Assembly (NCBI GenBank): GCA_017828835.1
Contig: JAGAEK010000045.1
Span: 1-5,417 of the forward strand
Length of the DNA: 5,417 nucleotides
Reading direction: 5' to 3'
Origin: Oscillospiraceae bacterium
GTDB taxonomy: Bacteria; Bacillota; Clostridia; Oscillospirales; Ruminococcaceae
The notes under the pieces are model-generated. The model worked only from the letters and a program-made list of their open reading frames with translations, was not told the origin of the DNA and searched no databases. A program made the position numbers and the translations under genes. Below, piece by piece: positions 1-5,417 of this stretch; within the stretch, counting starts at the first letter, position 1; each line of letters starts with the position of its first letter.

Positions 1-773
1 AAAAAGAACTTGCCGATACCGAAAAACGTGAGTCTTTGAAAATTTACGGAGATATTCTGTCTTCCAATTTATTTTCGTTTTCAAAAGGCGATAAAAGCGT
101 GACTTTGTTCAACTTTTACGATAACTCCGACGTAACCATACCGCTTGATCCGAAACTGAACCCGCAGCAGAACGCTCAGAAATATTATTCCGACTACAAA
201 AAAGCCTGTAACGCCGAAAAAATACTTACAGAACTTATTCTGAACGAAGAAACCGAAATACAGTACATCGAATCGATCCTCGATTTGATCTCCCGCGCAT
301 CATCCGATGCGGAAATATCTTCGATACGTGAAGAATTGATGTCTCAGGGATATATCAAAAACCGTAAAGCATCATCTTCACAGTCAAAAAAACTTCCGCC
401 CCTGAAATACGTCTCTTCAGACGGATTCACAATACTTTCCGGAAGGAATAATCTGCAGAACGACCGTTTGTCTCTCAAAGATTCCCGCCCGGACGACCTC
501 TGGCTCCACACTCAAAACGTCCACGGTTCACATACCGTAATCGTCCGTAATAACGCGCCTTCTATCCCGAATTCAACTATCGAACAGGCCGCCATTATCG
601 CCGCCTATAACTCAAAAGCGCGAAATTCCGTCAACGTCCCGGTAGACGTAACTCCGATCAAATACGTCAGAAAAGCCGCCAACGCAAAGCCCGGAATGGT
701 GCTTTATGACAAATACCGTACCGTTTTCGTATCTCCGGATTCCGATCTGGTCGCAAAACTTTTATCCAAATGA
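1..773 (+). CDS. rqcH: RqcH/NFACT-family ribosome quality control protein, C-terminal part (5' end outside window)
   Basis: This is the C-terminal 257 residues or so of an NFACT protein (RqcH in Firmicutes, also annotated FbpA/fibronectin-binding). The family binds 50S subunits carrying stalled nascent chains and, with RqcP, recruits tRNA-Ala to add alanine tails that mark the chain for degradation. The reading frame is open from base 3 to the TGA at 771-773, so the gene continues off the left edge; the TTG at 36 is internal (it lies in RESLKIYGDILSSNL, a conserved family stretch). The first part (about 36-350) is the end of the NFACT-N/coiled-coil region. From about 405 on, the NFACT-R (DUF814) domain is clear: SDGFTILSGRNNLQND, DDLWLHTQNVHGSHTVI, VPVDVTPIKYVRKA and AKPGMVLYDKYRTVFVSPD. 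The N-terminal domain with its catalytic-type motifs is not in the window. Identification of the family is firm; the exact function is inferred from B. subtilis RqcH. Confidence 0.92.
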   Translation, partial: KELADTEKRESLKIYGDILSSNLFSFSKGDKSVTLFNFYDNSDVTIPLDPKLNPQQNAQKYYSDYKKACNAEKILTELILNEETEIQYIESILDLISRASSDAEISSIREELMSQGYIKNRKASSSQSKKLPPLKYVSSDGFTILSGRNNLQNDRLSLKDSRPDDLWLHTQNVHGSHTVIVRNNAPSIPNSTIEQAAIIAAYNSKARNSVNVPVDVTPIKYVRKAANAKPGMVLYDKYRTVFVSPDSDLVAKLLSK

Positions 774-787
774 TTTTTACGAAATAA

Positions 788-824
788 AAAAACTTCGTCC
801 GATATGAAATCGGACGAAGTTTTT
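788..824. terminator. Bidirectional intrinsic terminator between rqcH and potD
   Basis: A 16-bp perfect stem (788-803 paired with 809-824, core ACTTCGTCCGAT) closes a 5-nt loop (804-808). On the + strand it is followed by TTTTGTTTTT-like sequence to 830; on the - strand the run of A at 786-790 supplies the T-tract. It starts 14 nt after the rqcH stop and lies 9 nt beyond the potD stop, so it can end both converging transcripts. Confidence 0.93.
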
Positions 825-833
825 GTTTTTGCA

Positions 834-2057
834 TCAGTAAACCTTTTTCGATTTTTTGACCTTGCGATATACGTTAATCGAGATCGAGCCGCCTATCGCT
901 GCAACCAAAAATCCCGGTATTATCCACCTGTTTCCGCCTGTGTCGGTCCTGACCTGAGTCCAAAGGTCGTCGATCAGCAAATTCGTTTCCGCGGACAGGC
1001 TGAGATAAACCTCCGTATTTTCTATTATCTCATCGGCGGGATATACGACCTCGTCAGAGGTTATCTCTTCGTCAAGCTCTTCAAACGCACCCGTGTGAGG
1101 CGTCGCGTAGCCGATATACTCCGCCGTCGCTACCGCGACCTCCGTCTCGCACATAAAATTGATATACATCTCTGCGGCTTCTTTATTCTTCGCTCCCGTC
1201 GGTATACACATCGAATCGGTGAAAAGATTCGTTCCTTCCTCCGGAACAGCCCAGGCAAGATCCGGATTCTCTTCCATCATCACGATCGCGTCGCCTGCAT
1301 AATAAGGCGCGATCAACGCTTCTCCGCTTTCCATCTTGTCGAAAATCTGATCCATATAGTAGGCTTGGAGCAACGGCTTCTGTTCTTTGAGCTTTTCAGC
1401 CGCTTTCTCTAACTCTTCTTCATTTTCCGTATTAAACGAATAACCCAACAGTTTGAGCGCTATACCGAAAGCGTCGCGAGAGTTGTCGATCATAATGATA
1501 TCGCCAATAAATCTCTCGTCCCAAAGTATCGACCAGCTTGTCACCTCGTCAGCGTCAAGTACCGTTGAATCATAAATTATACCGAGCATACCCCAGGTAT
1601 AAGGCACGGAATATTCATTGTCGGGATCATATTCCAGGCCCTTGTATTTTTCGTCTATATACTGATAGTTCGGTATGTTTTCAAAATTCAGCTTTTGAAT
1701 CATACCTTCCTTTATCATACGGCTGACCATATAGTCAGACGGAATAATTATATCATAGCTGACTCCGCCGCTGCGCAGTTTCGCATAAAGCTCCTCATTC
1801 GAAGCAAACGTCGAATAATTGACCTTTATTCCCGTCAGCTCTTCAAACGCTTTATTGACGTCAAGCGAATCATCCGAACCGTCCGAGATATATTCGCCCC
1901 AATTGAAAACGTTTATCGTAACGTTCTGACCGCGGAATTTCTGATAGTAGTCATAATCTTCCACAGAAACTTCCGTGTTTCCGTCTGCGTATGAAATACA
2001 GAAAAGCGAACCGAAAACGATCAAAAACACCAATATAAAACAACTGATTTTTTTCAT
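834..2057 (-). CDS. potD: Polyamine ABC transporter substrate-binding protein PotD with C-terminal membrane anchor
   Basis: This 407-residue protein is the extracellular spermidine/putrescine-binding component of the PotABCD importer. Residues 1-24 form a signal peptide (MKK, then a hydrophobic core to about residue 22). C20 is preceded by S-L-F, which is not a lipobox, while S22-Y-A24 fits signal peptidase I. The mature part begins near 44 with the family pattern VTINVFNWGEYI (about 46-57). It continues with YDIIIPSDYMV (101-111), YSVPYTWGMLGIIYD (149-163), DAFGIALKLLGYS (195-207), YYAGDAIVM (252-260), NLFTDSMCIPTGAKN (277-291) and EYIGYATP (313-320). The fold ends around LWTQVRTD (365-372). 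A hydrophobic stretch (about 378-397) with an RKVKKSKK tail follows, a likely C-terminal transmembrane anchor that makes the protein longer than E. coli PotD (348 aa). The ATG overlaps the potC stop (ATGA), with AAAGGT at 2067-2072 as binding site. It is the last operon gene. Polyamine preference is inferred from operon and family. Confidence 0.93.
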   Translation of the reverse strand: MKKISCFILVFLIVFGSLFCISYADGNTEVSVEDYDYYQKFRGQNVTINVFNWGEYISDGSDDSLDVNKAFEELTGIKVNYSTFASNEELYAKLRSGGVSYDIIIPSDYMVSRMIKEGMIQKLNFENIPNYQYIDEKYKGLEYDPDNEYSVPYTWGMLGIIYDSTVLDADEVTSWSILWDERFIGDIIMIDNSRDAFGIALKLLGYSFNTENEEELEKAAEKLKEQKPLLQAYYMDQIFDKMESGEALIAPYYAGDAIVMMEENPDLAWAVPEEGTNLFTDSMCIPTGAKNKEAAEMYINFMCETEVAVATAEYIGYATPHTGAFEELDEEITSDEVVYPADEIIENTEVYLSLSAETNLLIDDLWTQVRTDTGGNRWIIPGFLVAAIGGSISINVYRKVKKSKKVY

Positions 2058-2857
2058 ACTGATTCGACCTTTCTCTTAAGCGTATTCGCTTTCTTTTCTT
2101 TCGCCGAATCTTTAAGATATACTATCAGCAGCACCGTCATCGTAACGATAAAAATTATCGTTGAAAGCGCGTTGACCTGCGGGCTTACTTTCCTTCTTGT
2201 CATAGAATATATCTTTATCGGAAGCGTCTGAGATTCCACTCCGCTCGTGAAATAGCTGATAACGAAATCGTCGAGCGAATAAGTGAACGCCATAAGTGCT
2301 CCCGAAACTATTCCCGGCGAAATTTCGGGTATGACAACTTTGATAAACGCCTTGAACGGACTGCATCCGAGATCCATTGCCGCTTCGTAAATATATCTGT
2401 CCATCTGTTTCAGCTTCGGCAAAACGTTCAGAATAACGTAAGGCACGTTAAAGGATATATGCGCGAGTATCAGCGTCGTATATCCGAGCTCTATCTTCAA
2501 AAAGATAAACAGCAGCATAAGCGACACACCGGTCACTATTTCCGGGTTCAGGATCGGAAGATACGTAACGTCCATAACAACGCTTCTGAACTTCTTGTTC
2601 ATCTTGTCGATACCTATCGCCGCAGCCGTTCCCAAGATCGTTGCCAGAACAGTGGATACCGCCGCAATAATAAGAGTATTTATAAGCGCTTGTATTATCT
2701 CTTCGTTGTTGAACAGCTTCTCATACCATCCGAAGGTAAATCCCGTCCACTTCGAACGGCTTTTTGATTCGTTGAAGGAATACGCCATCAAAACGAATAT
2801 CGGAGCATACAAAAACAAAAACACAAGTCCCGTATATATCTTTGACACTTTTTTCAC
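2054..2857 (-). CDS. potC: Polyamine ABC transporter permease PotC
   Basis: A 267-residue inner-membrane permease of the binding-protein-dependent (MetI-like) family, one of the two subunits forming the polyamine channel. Hydrophobic segments lie near residues 9-27, 59-82, 94-120, 128-146, 181-203 and 231-248, giving the usual six helices. The cytoplasmic EAA loop that docks on PotA is EAAMDLGCSPFKAFIKVVIP (158-177) followed by EISPGI. The motif YSLDDFVIS (193-201) is typical of PotC rather than PotB. The GTG start at 2857 overlaps the potB TGA by 4 bp (GTGA) and sits 8 nt after a full AAGGAGGT binding site. The nearby ATG at 2865 belongs to the potB reading frame and touches the binding site, so it is not the start. 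The stop overlaps the potD ATG by 4 bp. The tight overlaps imply translational coupling and balanced synthesis. Length and motifs are normal. Confidence 0.95.
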   Translation of the reverse strand: MKKVSKIYTGLVFLFLYAPIFVLMAYSFNESKSRSKWTGFTFGWYEKLFNNEEIIQALINTLIIAAVSTVLATILGTAAAIGIDKMNKKFRSVVMDVTYLPILNPEIVTGVSLMLLFIFLKIELGYTTLILAHISFNVPYVILNVLPKLKQMDRYIYEAAMDLGCSPFKAFIKVVIPEISPGIVSGALMAFTYSLDDFVISYFTSGVESQTLPIKIYSMTRRKVSPQVNALSTIIFIVTMTVLLIVYLKDSAKEKKANTLKRKVESV

Positions 2858-3663
2858 AGCAGCATACCTCCTTCATCCTCGCTGAACTGGTTGAAAATAC
2901 TCATACACAAGAGCATTATTACCATCAGAACAAGTGAGATCGCAGAACCGAGATTCGGATTGTAGGCCGCACCGACAAACTGCAGATCGATCAAATCGCC
3001 TATCAAGAGGTTTGCGCCGCCTCCGAGCATTCTCGAAATAATAAACGTACTTACCGCAGGAACGAATACCATCGTAATTCCCGAGGAAATACCTGGCTTC
3101 GAGAGAGGTACTTTGACTCTGAATAAAACCTGTGCCGGGCTAGCGCCGAGATCCTGCGCCGCCTCTATTACTATAGGATCTATCTTCAGCATGATCGTAT
3201 AAAGCGGAAGTATCATAAACGGAATGTAGTTATAGACCATTCCGAGCACTACCGCCCCTTGAGTATTTATAAGCTCAAACGGTCCCAAACCGAATAATCC
3301 GAAAAATTTGTTTATAAGTCCGTTCTTCTCAAGCAACGTCATCCATGCGTACGTTCTGAGCAGAAAATTCATCCACATCGGAACCATGACGAGCATCAGC
3401 ATTATTCTGCGCTTGTGTTCCTTGCGGCGAGACATTATATATGCAAACGGATATGCCAAAACAAGACATATAACCGTCGATATGACAGCGAGCCATACCG
3501 ATTTCACAAGGGTAGACGTATATTCTCCTACCTTCGTTATATTTTCGATCGTAAAAGCTCCGTTCGCATCGGTAAATGCAAAATATATAACAAGACCGAG
3601 CGGAATGATGGTAAACACCAGCATCCATACCAAATAAGGAGTCGCGAAGAGTTTTTGACGCAT
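2854..3663 (-). CDS. potB: Polyamine ABC transporter permease PotB
   Basis: A 269-residue membrane permease that pairs with PotC to form the polyamine translocation path. From the chosen start MRQKLFATPYLVW, hydrophobic segments lie near 8-30, 53-77, 86-107, 136-158, 194-214 and 239-257. The EAA loop is EAAQDLGASPAQVLFRVKVP (167-186) followed by LSKPGI. PotB-type signatures include MVPMWMNFLLRTYAWM (93-108), NYIPFMILPLY (145-155) and STFIISRMLGGG (205-216). The frame is open upstream to a TTG at 3699, but GGAGGT at 3671-3676 is 7 nt from the ATG at 3663 and only 1 nt from the ATG at 3669, so 3663 is preferred. The gap to the potA stop is 40 nt and holds only a weak 4-bp hairpin (GCAG/CTGC) and the binding site. 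The end overlaps potC by 4 bp. Confidence 0.95.
   Translation of the reverse strand: MRQKLFATPYLVWMLVFTIIPLGLVIYFAFTDANGAFTIENITKVGEYTSTLVKSVWLAVISTVICLVLAYPFAYIMSRRKEHKRRIMLMLVMVPMWMNFLLRTYAWMTLLEKNGLINKFFGLFGLGPFELINTQGAVVLGMVYNYIPFMILPLYTIMLKIDPIVIEAAQDLGASPAQVLFRVKVPLSKPGISSGITMVFVPAVSTFIISRMLGGGANLLIGDLIDLQFVGAAYNPNLGSAISLVLMVIMLLCMSIFNQFSEDEGGMLL
2866..2873 (-). promoter_or_regulatory. potC ribosome binding site, decides the GTG start
   Basis: The - strand reads AAGGAGGT here, a full match to the 16S anti-Shine-Dalgarno, 8 nt before the GTG at 2857. It lies inside the last codons of potB and rules out the out-of-frame ATG at 2865. Confidence 0.9.
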
Positions 3664-3670
3664 TTCCATT

Positions 3671-3676
3671 ACCTCC
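3671..3676 (-). promoter_or_regulatory. potB ribosome binding site, decides the internal ATG start
   Basis: GGAGGT on the - strand is 7 nt from the ATG at 3663 but 1 nt from the ATG at 3669. It lies downstream of the TTG at 3699, so it fixes MRQKLF as the N-terminus. Confidence 0.88.
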
Positions 3677-3703
3677 TCTTTGCAGAAAAACTGCTTCAAA
3701 ATC

Positions 3704-4771
3704 TTATATTTTTTCCTCTTCGCTTTCTTCCTGAGGTTTTTTCATAATGTGTATATCTTCGGGATAAAGATCGATCCCTATCATCGTTCCGGGAGCCTGA
3801 CATACCGTCGAATGTATTATCCATTTGCTTCCGAAAGAATCGACCAGCATCTCATAGTGTACGCCCTTGAATATCGCCGACTCCACCATTCCCGTTATCT
3901 TTCCGTTTTCAGGAGAAGTTACCTTGATATCTTCAGGTCTTATAACAACGTCGACACGTTCCATCGGATCGAATCCGCTGTCGACACACTCAAACGTCTT
4001 GCCCGCGAACTCGACCTCATAGTCCTTATGCATAAGTCCGTCGATAATGTTGCTCTCTCCGATAAAATCGGCTACAAAAGCATTCTTCGGCTCATTGTAT
4101 ATATCCTGAGGCGTTCCTATCTGCTGGATTACACCGTCCTTCATAACGACGACGGTATCAGACATAGTCAACGCTTCTTCCTGATCGTGTGTAACGTATA
4201 TAAACGTAATTTCAGCGCTCTGCTGTATTTTCTTCAGCTCTATCTGCATCTCTTTGCGCAGCTTCAGATCCAGCGCTCCGAGAGGCTCGTCCAGCAGCAG
4301 CGCCTTCGGGCGGTTGACTATCGCTCTCGCGATTGCGACTCTCTGCATCTGTCCGCCGGAAAGATACTGAATGCTCCTTCCTTCATATCCGCGCATATTG
4401 ACAAGCTCTATCGCTTCTCCTACCTTCGCTCTTATTTCCTTCTCCGGCAGTTTTTTCAATCTCAGACCGAACGCCACGTTTTCGTAAACGTTCAAATGCG
4501 GAAAAAGAGCATAACGCTGAAACACGGTATTCACCTGTCTTTTGTGAGGCGGCATACCGTTGATCTTTTTTCCGTCAAAATAAATTTCACCTTCATTCGG
4601 TTCGACAAATCCGCCGATTATCCTCAGCGTCGTTGTCTTTCCGCAGCCGGACGGCCCCAAGAAGGTGACAAATTCTTTGTCGCGTATATCAAGGTTTATC
4701 CCTTTCAATACGCGCTCGCCGTCAAACGTAACGACGATGTTTTTTAAACTGATGATGTAATTTTCTTCCAA
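3704..4771 (-). CDS. potA: Polyamine ABC transporter ATP-binding protein PotA
   Basis: A 355-residue cytoplasmic ATPase that powers polyamine uptake through PotB/PotC. The ABC domain has Walker A GPSGCGKTT (39-47), Q-loop VFQRYALFPH (83-92), signature LSGGQMQR (137-144), Walker B ALLLDEP (157-163), D-loop LGALD (164-168) and H-loop H195 in VTHDQEEAL. The C-terminal part (about 240-345) is the TOBE-type regulatory domain with VIRPEDI (276-282). The end is charged (EESEEEK). All catalytic motifs are intact and the length is usual for PotA. The start is a TTG at 4771, 8 nt after a GGGGG binding site (4780-4784). The ATG at 4779 is out of frame and touches the binding site, and the frame closes upstream at 4799-4801. 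It is the first gene of the operon, preceded by a roughly 190-nt leader whose structure may control its translation. The weak TTG start agrees with regulated initiation, which is inference. Confidence 0.96.
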   Translation of the reverse strand: MEENYIISLKNIVVTFDGERVLKGINLDIRDKEFVTFLGPSGCGKTTTLRIIGGFVEPNEGEIYFDGKKINGMPPHKRQVNTVFQRYALFPHLNVYENVAFGLRLKKLPEKEIRAKVGEAIELVNMRGYEGRSIQYLSGGQMQRVAIARAIVNRPKALLLDEPLGALDLKLRKEMQIELKKIQQSAEITFIYVTHDQEEALTMSDTVVVMKDGVIQQIGTPQDIYNEPKNAFVADFIGESNIIDGLMHKDYEVEFAGKTFECVDSGFDPMERVDVVIRPEDIKVTSPENGKITGMVESAIFKGVHYEMLVDSFGSKWIIHSTVCQAPGTMIGIDLYPEDIHIMKKPQEESEEEKI

Positions 4772-4779
4772 TTCTGCAT

Positions 4780-4787
4780 CCCCCTTT
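4780..4787 (-). promoter_or_regulatory. potA ribosome binding site (AAAGGGGG)
   Basis: The - strand reads AAAGGGGG, ending 8 nt before the TTG start at 4771. It is an off-consensus, G-rich site, and most of it is complementary to an upstream leader segment (see the pairing feature). Confidence 0.8.
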
Positions 4788-4873
4788 GCGGATTTCAGTC
4801 ACGCACGTTAATAAATTTTTTTTAAAAAACCTGTCGACCCCATGAGCTTTTGACGCCGCGCCCCGCAAAAGGA
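4781..4873 (-). promoter_or_regulatory. potA: Putative anti-Shine-Dalgarno pairing controlling potA translation
   Basis: In the transcript, TCCUUUUGCGGG (4873 down to 4862) can pair without a mismatch with UCCGCAAAGGGG (4792 down to 4781), giving 12 consecutive pairs of which three are G-U. The second element contains most of the potA ribosome binding site, so this pairing would block initiation. The first element lies in the distal loop of the folded leader, so the interaction could be a long-range pseudoknot or part of an alternative fold. The complementarity is read directly from the sequence; the regulatory effect is inferred. Confidence 0.6.
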
Positions 4874-4948
4874 TTGCTAATCGTAGTAAAATACTCGTTT
4901 TAGACGGCGCATACGCTCATGCGGAGCAAATCACTTTGCCCAACAGAT
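4829..4948 (-). promoter_or_regulatory. Candidate structured leader RNA of the potABCD operon (possible riboswitch)
   Basis: The RNA-sense strand folds by eye into nested helices. P1 is AUCUGUUG (4948-4941) with CGACAGGU (4836-4829), 8 bp including two G-U. P2 is GGCAAA (4940-4935) with UUUGCU (4930-4925), closing a GUGA tetraloop of the GNRA type. P3 is CAUGAGC (4921-4915) with GCUCAUG (4847-4841), a perfect 7 bp. P4 is GCGCCGU (4910-4904) with GCGGCGU (4859-4853). P1, P2 and P3 meet as a three-way junction. The GNRA loop exists only in the - strand RNA, which supports that orientation. G+C is 62 of 120 bases over 4831-4950, against 17 of 100 over 5001-5100. The element lies between the pot promoter and potA. 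I do not recognise it as a known class (TPP, SAM, lysine, guanidine, preQ1, c-di-GMP, cobalamin and others were considered from memory). A polyamine ligand would be a guess from the downstream genes. Confidence 0.6.
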
Positions 4949-4966
4949 GCAAAACAACCGATATAC

Positions 4967-4994
4967 AGTATACATTGATATATGCAAATGTCAA
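4967..4994 (-). promoter_or_regulatory. Sigma-A type promoter of the potABCD operon
   Basis: The - strand has a perfect -35 TTGACA (4994-4989), a 16-nt spacer and a -10 TATACT (4972-4967, five of six consensus bases). Transcription would start near 4960, leaving a leader of about 190 nt before the potA TTG at 4771 and beginning about 12 nt before helix P1 of the structured element. Confidence 0.75.
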
Positions 4995-5217
4995 GGATTT
5001 TTTCAATATTTTTTTGTATTTTTCTTCATTTTTTGATTTTTTAGCGTTTTATCTGTATTATTTCCAAAAAAAATTGTAAATTTCTTATAAATCCTCTTTT
5101 TTTCTCTTGAATACTGCTTTTTTCTCCTCAAAGTCCCGTTTTCTCGTTCTTTTGCGTCCGCAGACTTATTTTTCATTAAAAATATACCCGCATATTACCC
5201 AAACAAATCAAATTTTC
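4995..5217. other. T-rich spacer between divergent pot and rny promoters, no supported gene
   Basis: This spacer separates the pot promoter from the rny promoter. The + strand is strongly pyrimidine-rich with many T-runs (17 G/C in the 100 bases 5001-5100). I see no RNA gene, strong hairpin or convincing coding sequence. The longest reading frame noted is a lysine-rich 57-codon stretch on the - strand (5176-5003) without a good ribosome binding site. Confidence 0.6.
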
Positions 5218-5246
5218 TTGACAGCAAGCCTCCTCTGAGTTAAAAT
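5218..5246 (+). promoter_or_regulatory. Sigma-A type promoter for the probable rny gene
   Basis: A perfect -35 TTGACA (5218-5223) is followed by a 17-nt spacer and a -10 TAAAAT (5241-5246, five of six). Transcription would start near 5253, giving an A/T-rich leader of about 90 nt before the TTG at 5343, in which I see no clear structure. Confidence 0.82.
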
Positions 5247-5342
5247 ATAGATAATTGTATTTTTAATCTCATTTTATGAATATTCTATTATTAATATAAA
5301 TGCTGATTTAGATGCAAAAATTAAATAAAGGTAGTGATAAAA

Positions 5343-5417
5343 TTGCCTCCGATCATTCTTTATGCCGTTATCGGCGTATCCGGACTCATCATCGGCGGAG
5401 TTATCGCTTTCTTCCTC
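5343..5417 (+). CDS. rny: Probable ribonuclease Y, N-terminal 25 codons (3' end outside window)
   Basis: The frame begins LPPIILYAVIGVSGLIIGG and stays open to the right edge. A short N-terminus leading straight into one hydrophobic helix rich in I, V, G and L is what RNase Y proteins show. RNase Y is a membrane-anchored endoribonuclease starting mRNA decay in Firmicutes, with KH and HD domains further on. Those domains are outside the window, so the assignment rests on the anchor helix and on general resemblance. The chosen start is the TTG at 5343, 10 nt after AAAGGT (5327-5332). An in-frame GTG at 5334 would add three residues but is only 1 nt from that binding site. A strong sigma-A promoter lies about 100 nt upstream. 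Another protein with a single N-terminal helix remains possible. Confidence 0.55.
   Translation, partial: MPPIILYAVIGVSGLIIGGVIAFFL

Noticed and set aside
36..38. TTG as a start codon for the left-hand gene
   Set aside because: The frame is open upstream to the window edge with family-like sequence, and the protein lacks its N-terminal domains, so the gene is simply cut by the window.
804..1412. 202-codon open frame on the + strand opposite potD, starting in the terminator loop
   Set aside because: It begins inside the terminator hairpin, has no binding site, is rich in arginine and tyrosine as antisense translations often are, and lies opposite a clear potD.
3664..3699. Longer PotB starting at the TTG at 3699 (MKQFFCKEEV...) or at the ATG at 3669
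   Set aside because: The strong GGAGGT lies downstream of the TTG and is too close to the ATG at 3669. The spacing fits only the ATG at 3663.
3680..4747. 355-codon open frame on the + strand opposite potA
   Set aside because: It is the antisense shadow of potA, which has every ABC ATPase motif intact. The antisense translation shows no recognisable domain.
4896..4904. GTTTTAGAC on the + strand, resembling the start of type II CRISPR repeats
   Set aside because: It occurs once only, with no repeat array, tracrRNA-like partner or cas gene nearby.
4808..4920. Short upstream frames in the pot leader: MSVCAV (from 4920), MRRLKRVFYYD (from 4912), MGSTGFLKKIY (from 4843), considered as regulatory leader peptides
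   Set aside because: None has a recognisable ribosome binding site, and the first two starts fall inside or beside proposed helix P3. The structured RNA explains the region better.
4829..4948. Leader island as SRP RNA, tmRNA, 6S RNA or RNase P RNA
   Set aside because: The diagnostic conserved sequences of these RNAs (SRP domain IV loop, tmRNA ends, RNase P core) are not visible.
5003..5176. 57-codon open frame on the - strand (MKNKSADAKERENG..., very lysine-rich)
   Set aside because: It has no convincing ribosome binding site. Its composition is what a purine-rich AT-rich strand gives by chance, and it ends just upstream of the pot promoter. A conserved homologue would change this view.

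Overview
The window reads as a chromosomal piece of a Firmicute, probably of class Clostridia. The evidence is strong GGAGG-type ribosome binding sites, TTG and GTG starts, an AT-rich intergenic region, and the pairing of an RqcH/NFACT gene with what looks like the start of an RNase Y gene. A species cannot be named from this sequence alone.

Layout: (1) 1-773 (+) is the 3' end of an rqcH/NFACT gene that runs off the left edge. (2) 788-824 is a near-perfect hairpin with T-tracts on both sides, serving as a shared terminator for two converging transcription units. (3) 834-4771 (-) is a complete polyamine ABC importer operon transcribed right to left: potA (ATPase), potB and potC (permeases), potD (binding protein). 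The last two junctions are 4-bp stop/start overlaps. (4) 4772-4994 (-) is the operon leader and promoter. (5) 4995-5217 is a T-rich, gene-poor spacer between divergent units. (6) 5218-5417 (+) holds a textbook sigma-A promoter, a roughly 90-nt leader and the first 25 codons of a probable RNase Y.

The potABCD proteins should work together: PotD captures spermidine/putrescine-type polyamines outside the cell, PotB and PotC form the membrane channel, and PotA hydrolyses ATP inside. PotD is unusual in having no lipobox. It carries instead a C-terminal hydrophobic segment with a lysine-rich tail, which suggests membrane anchoring by a transmembrane helix rather than a lipid.

The most interesting part is the potA leader. 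In the RNA-sense (-) strand, a 120-nt island with 52% G+C (against about 17% in the neighbouring 100 nt upstream) folds by eye into a three-way-junction-like structure. One arm is capped by a GUGA (GNRA) tetraloop. A 12-nt stretch in its distal loop can pair without interruption with the potA Shine-Dalgarno region. This is the architecture expected of a translational riboswitch or other cis-regulatory RNA in front of a polyamine transporter. I cannot match it to a known class from memory, and ligand sensing is inference. The protein-coding content is otherwise ordinary.
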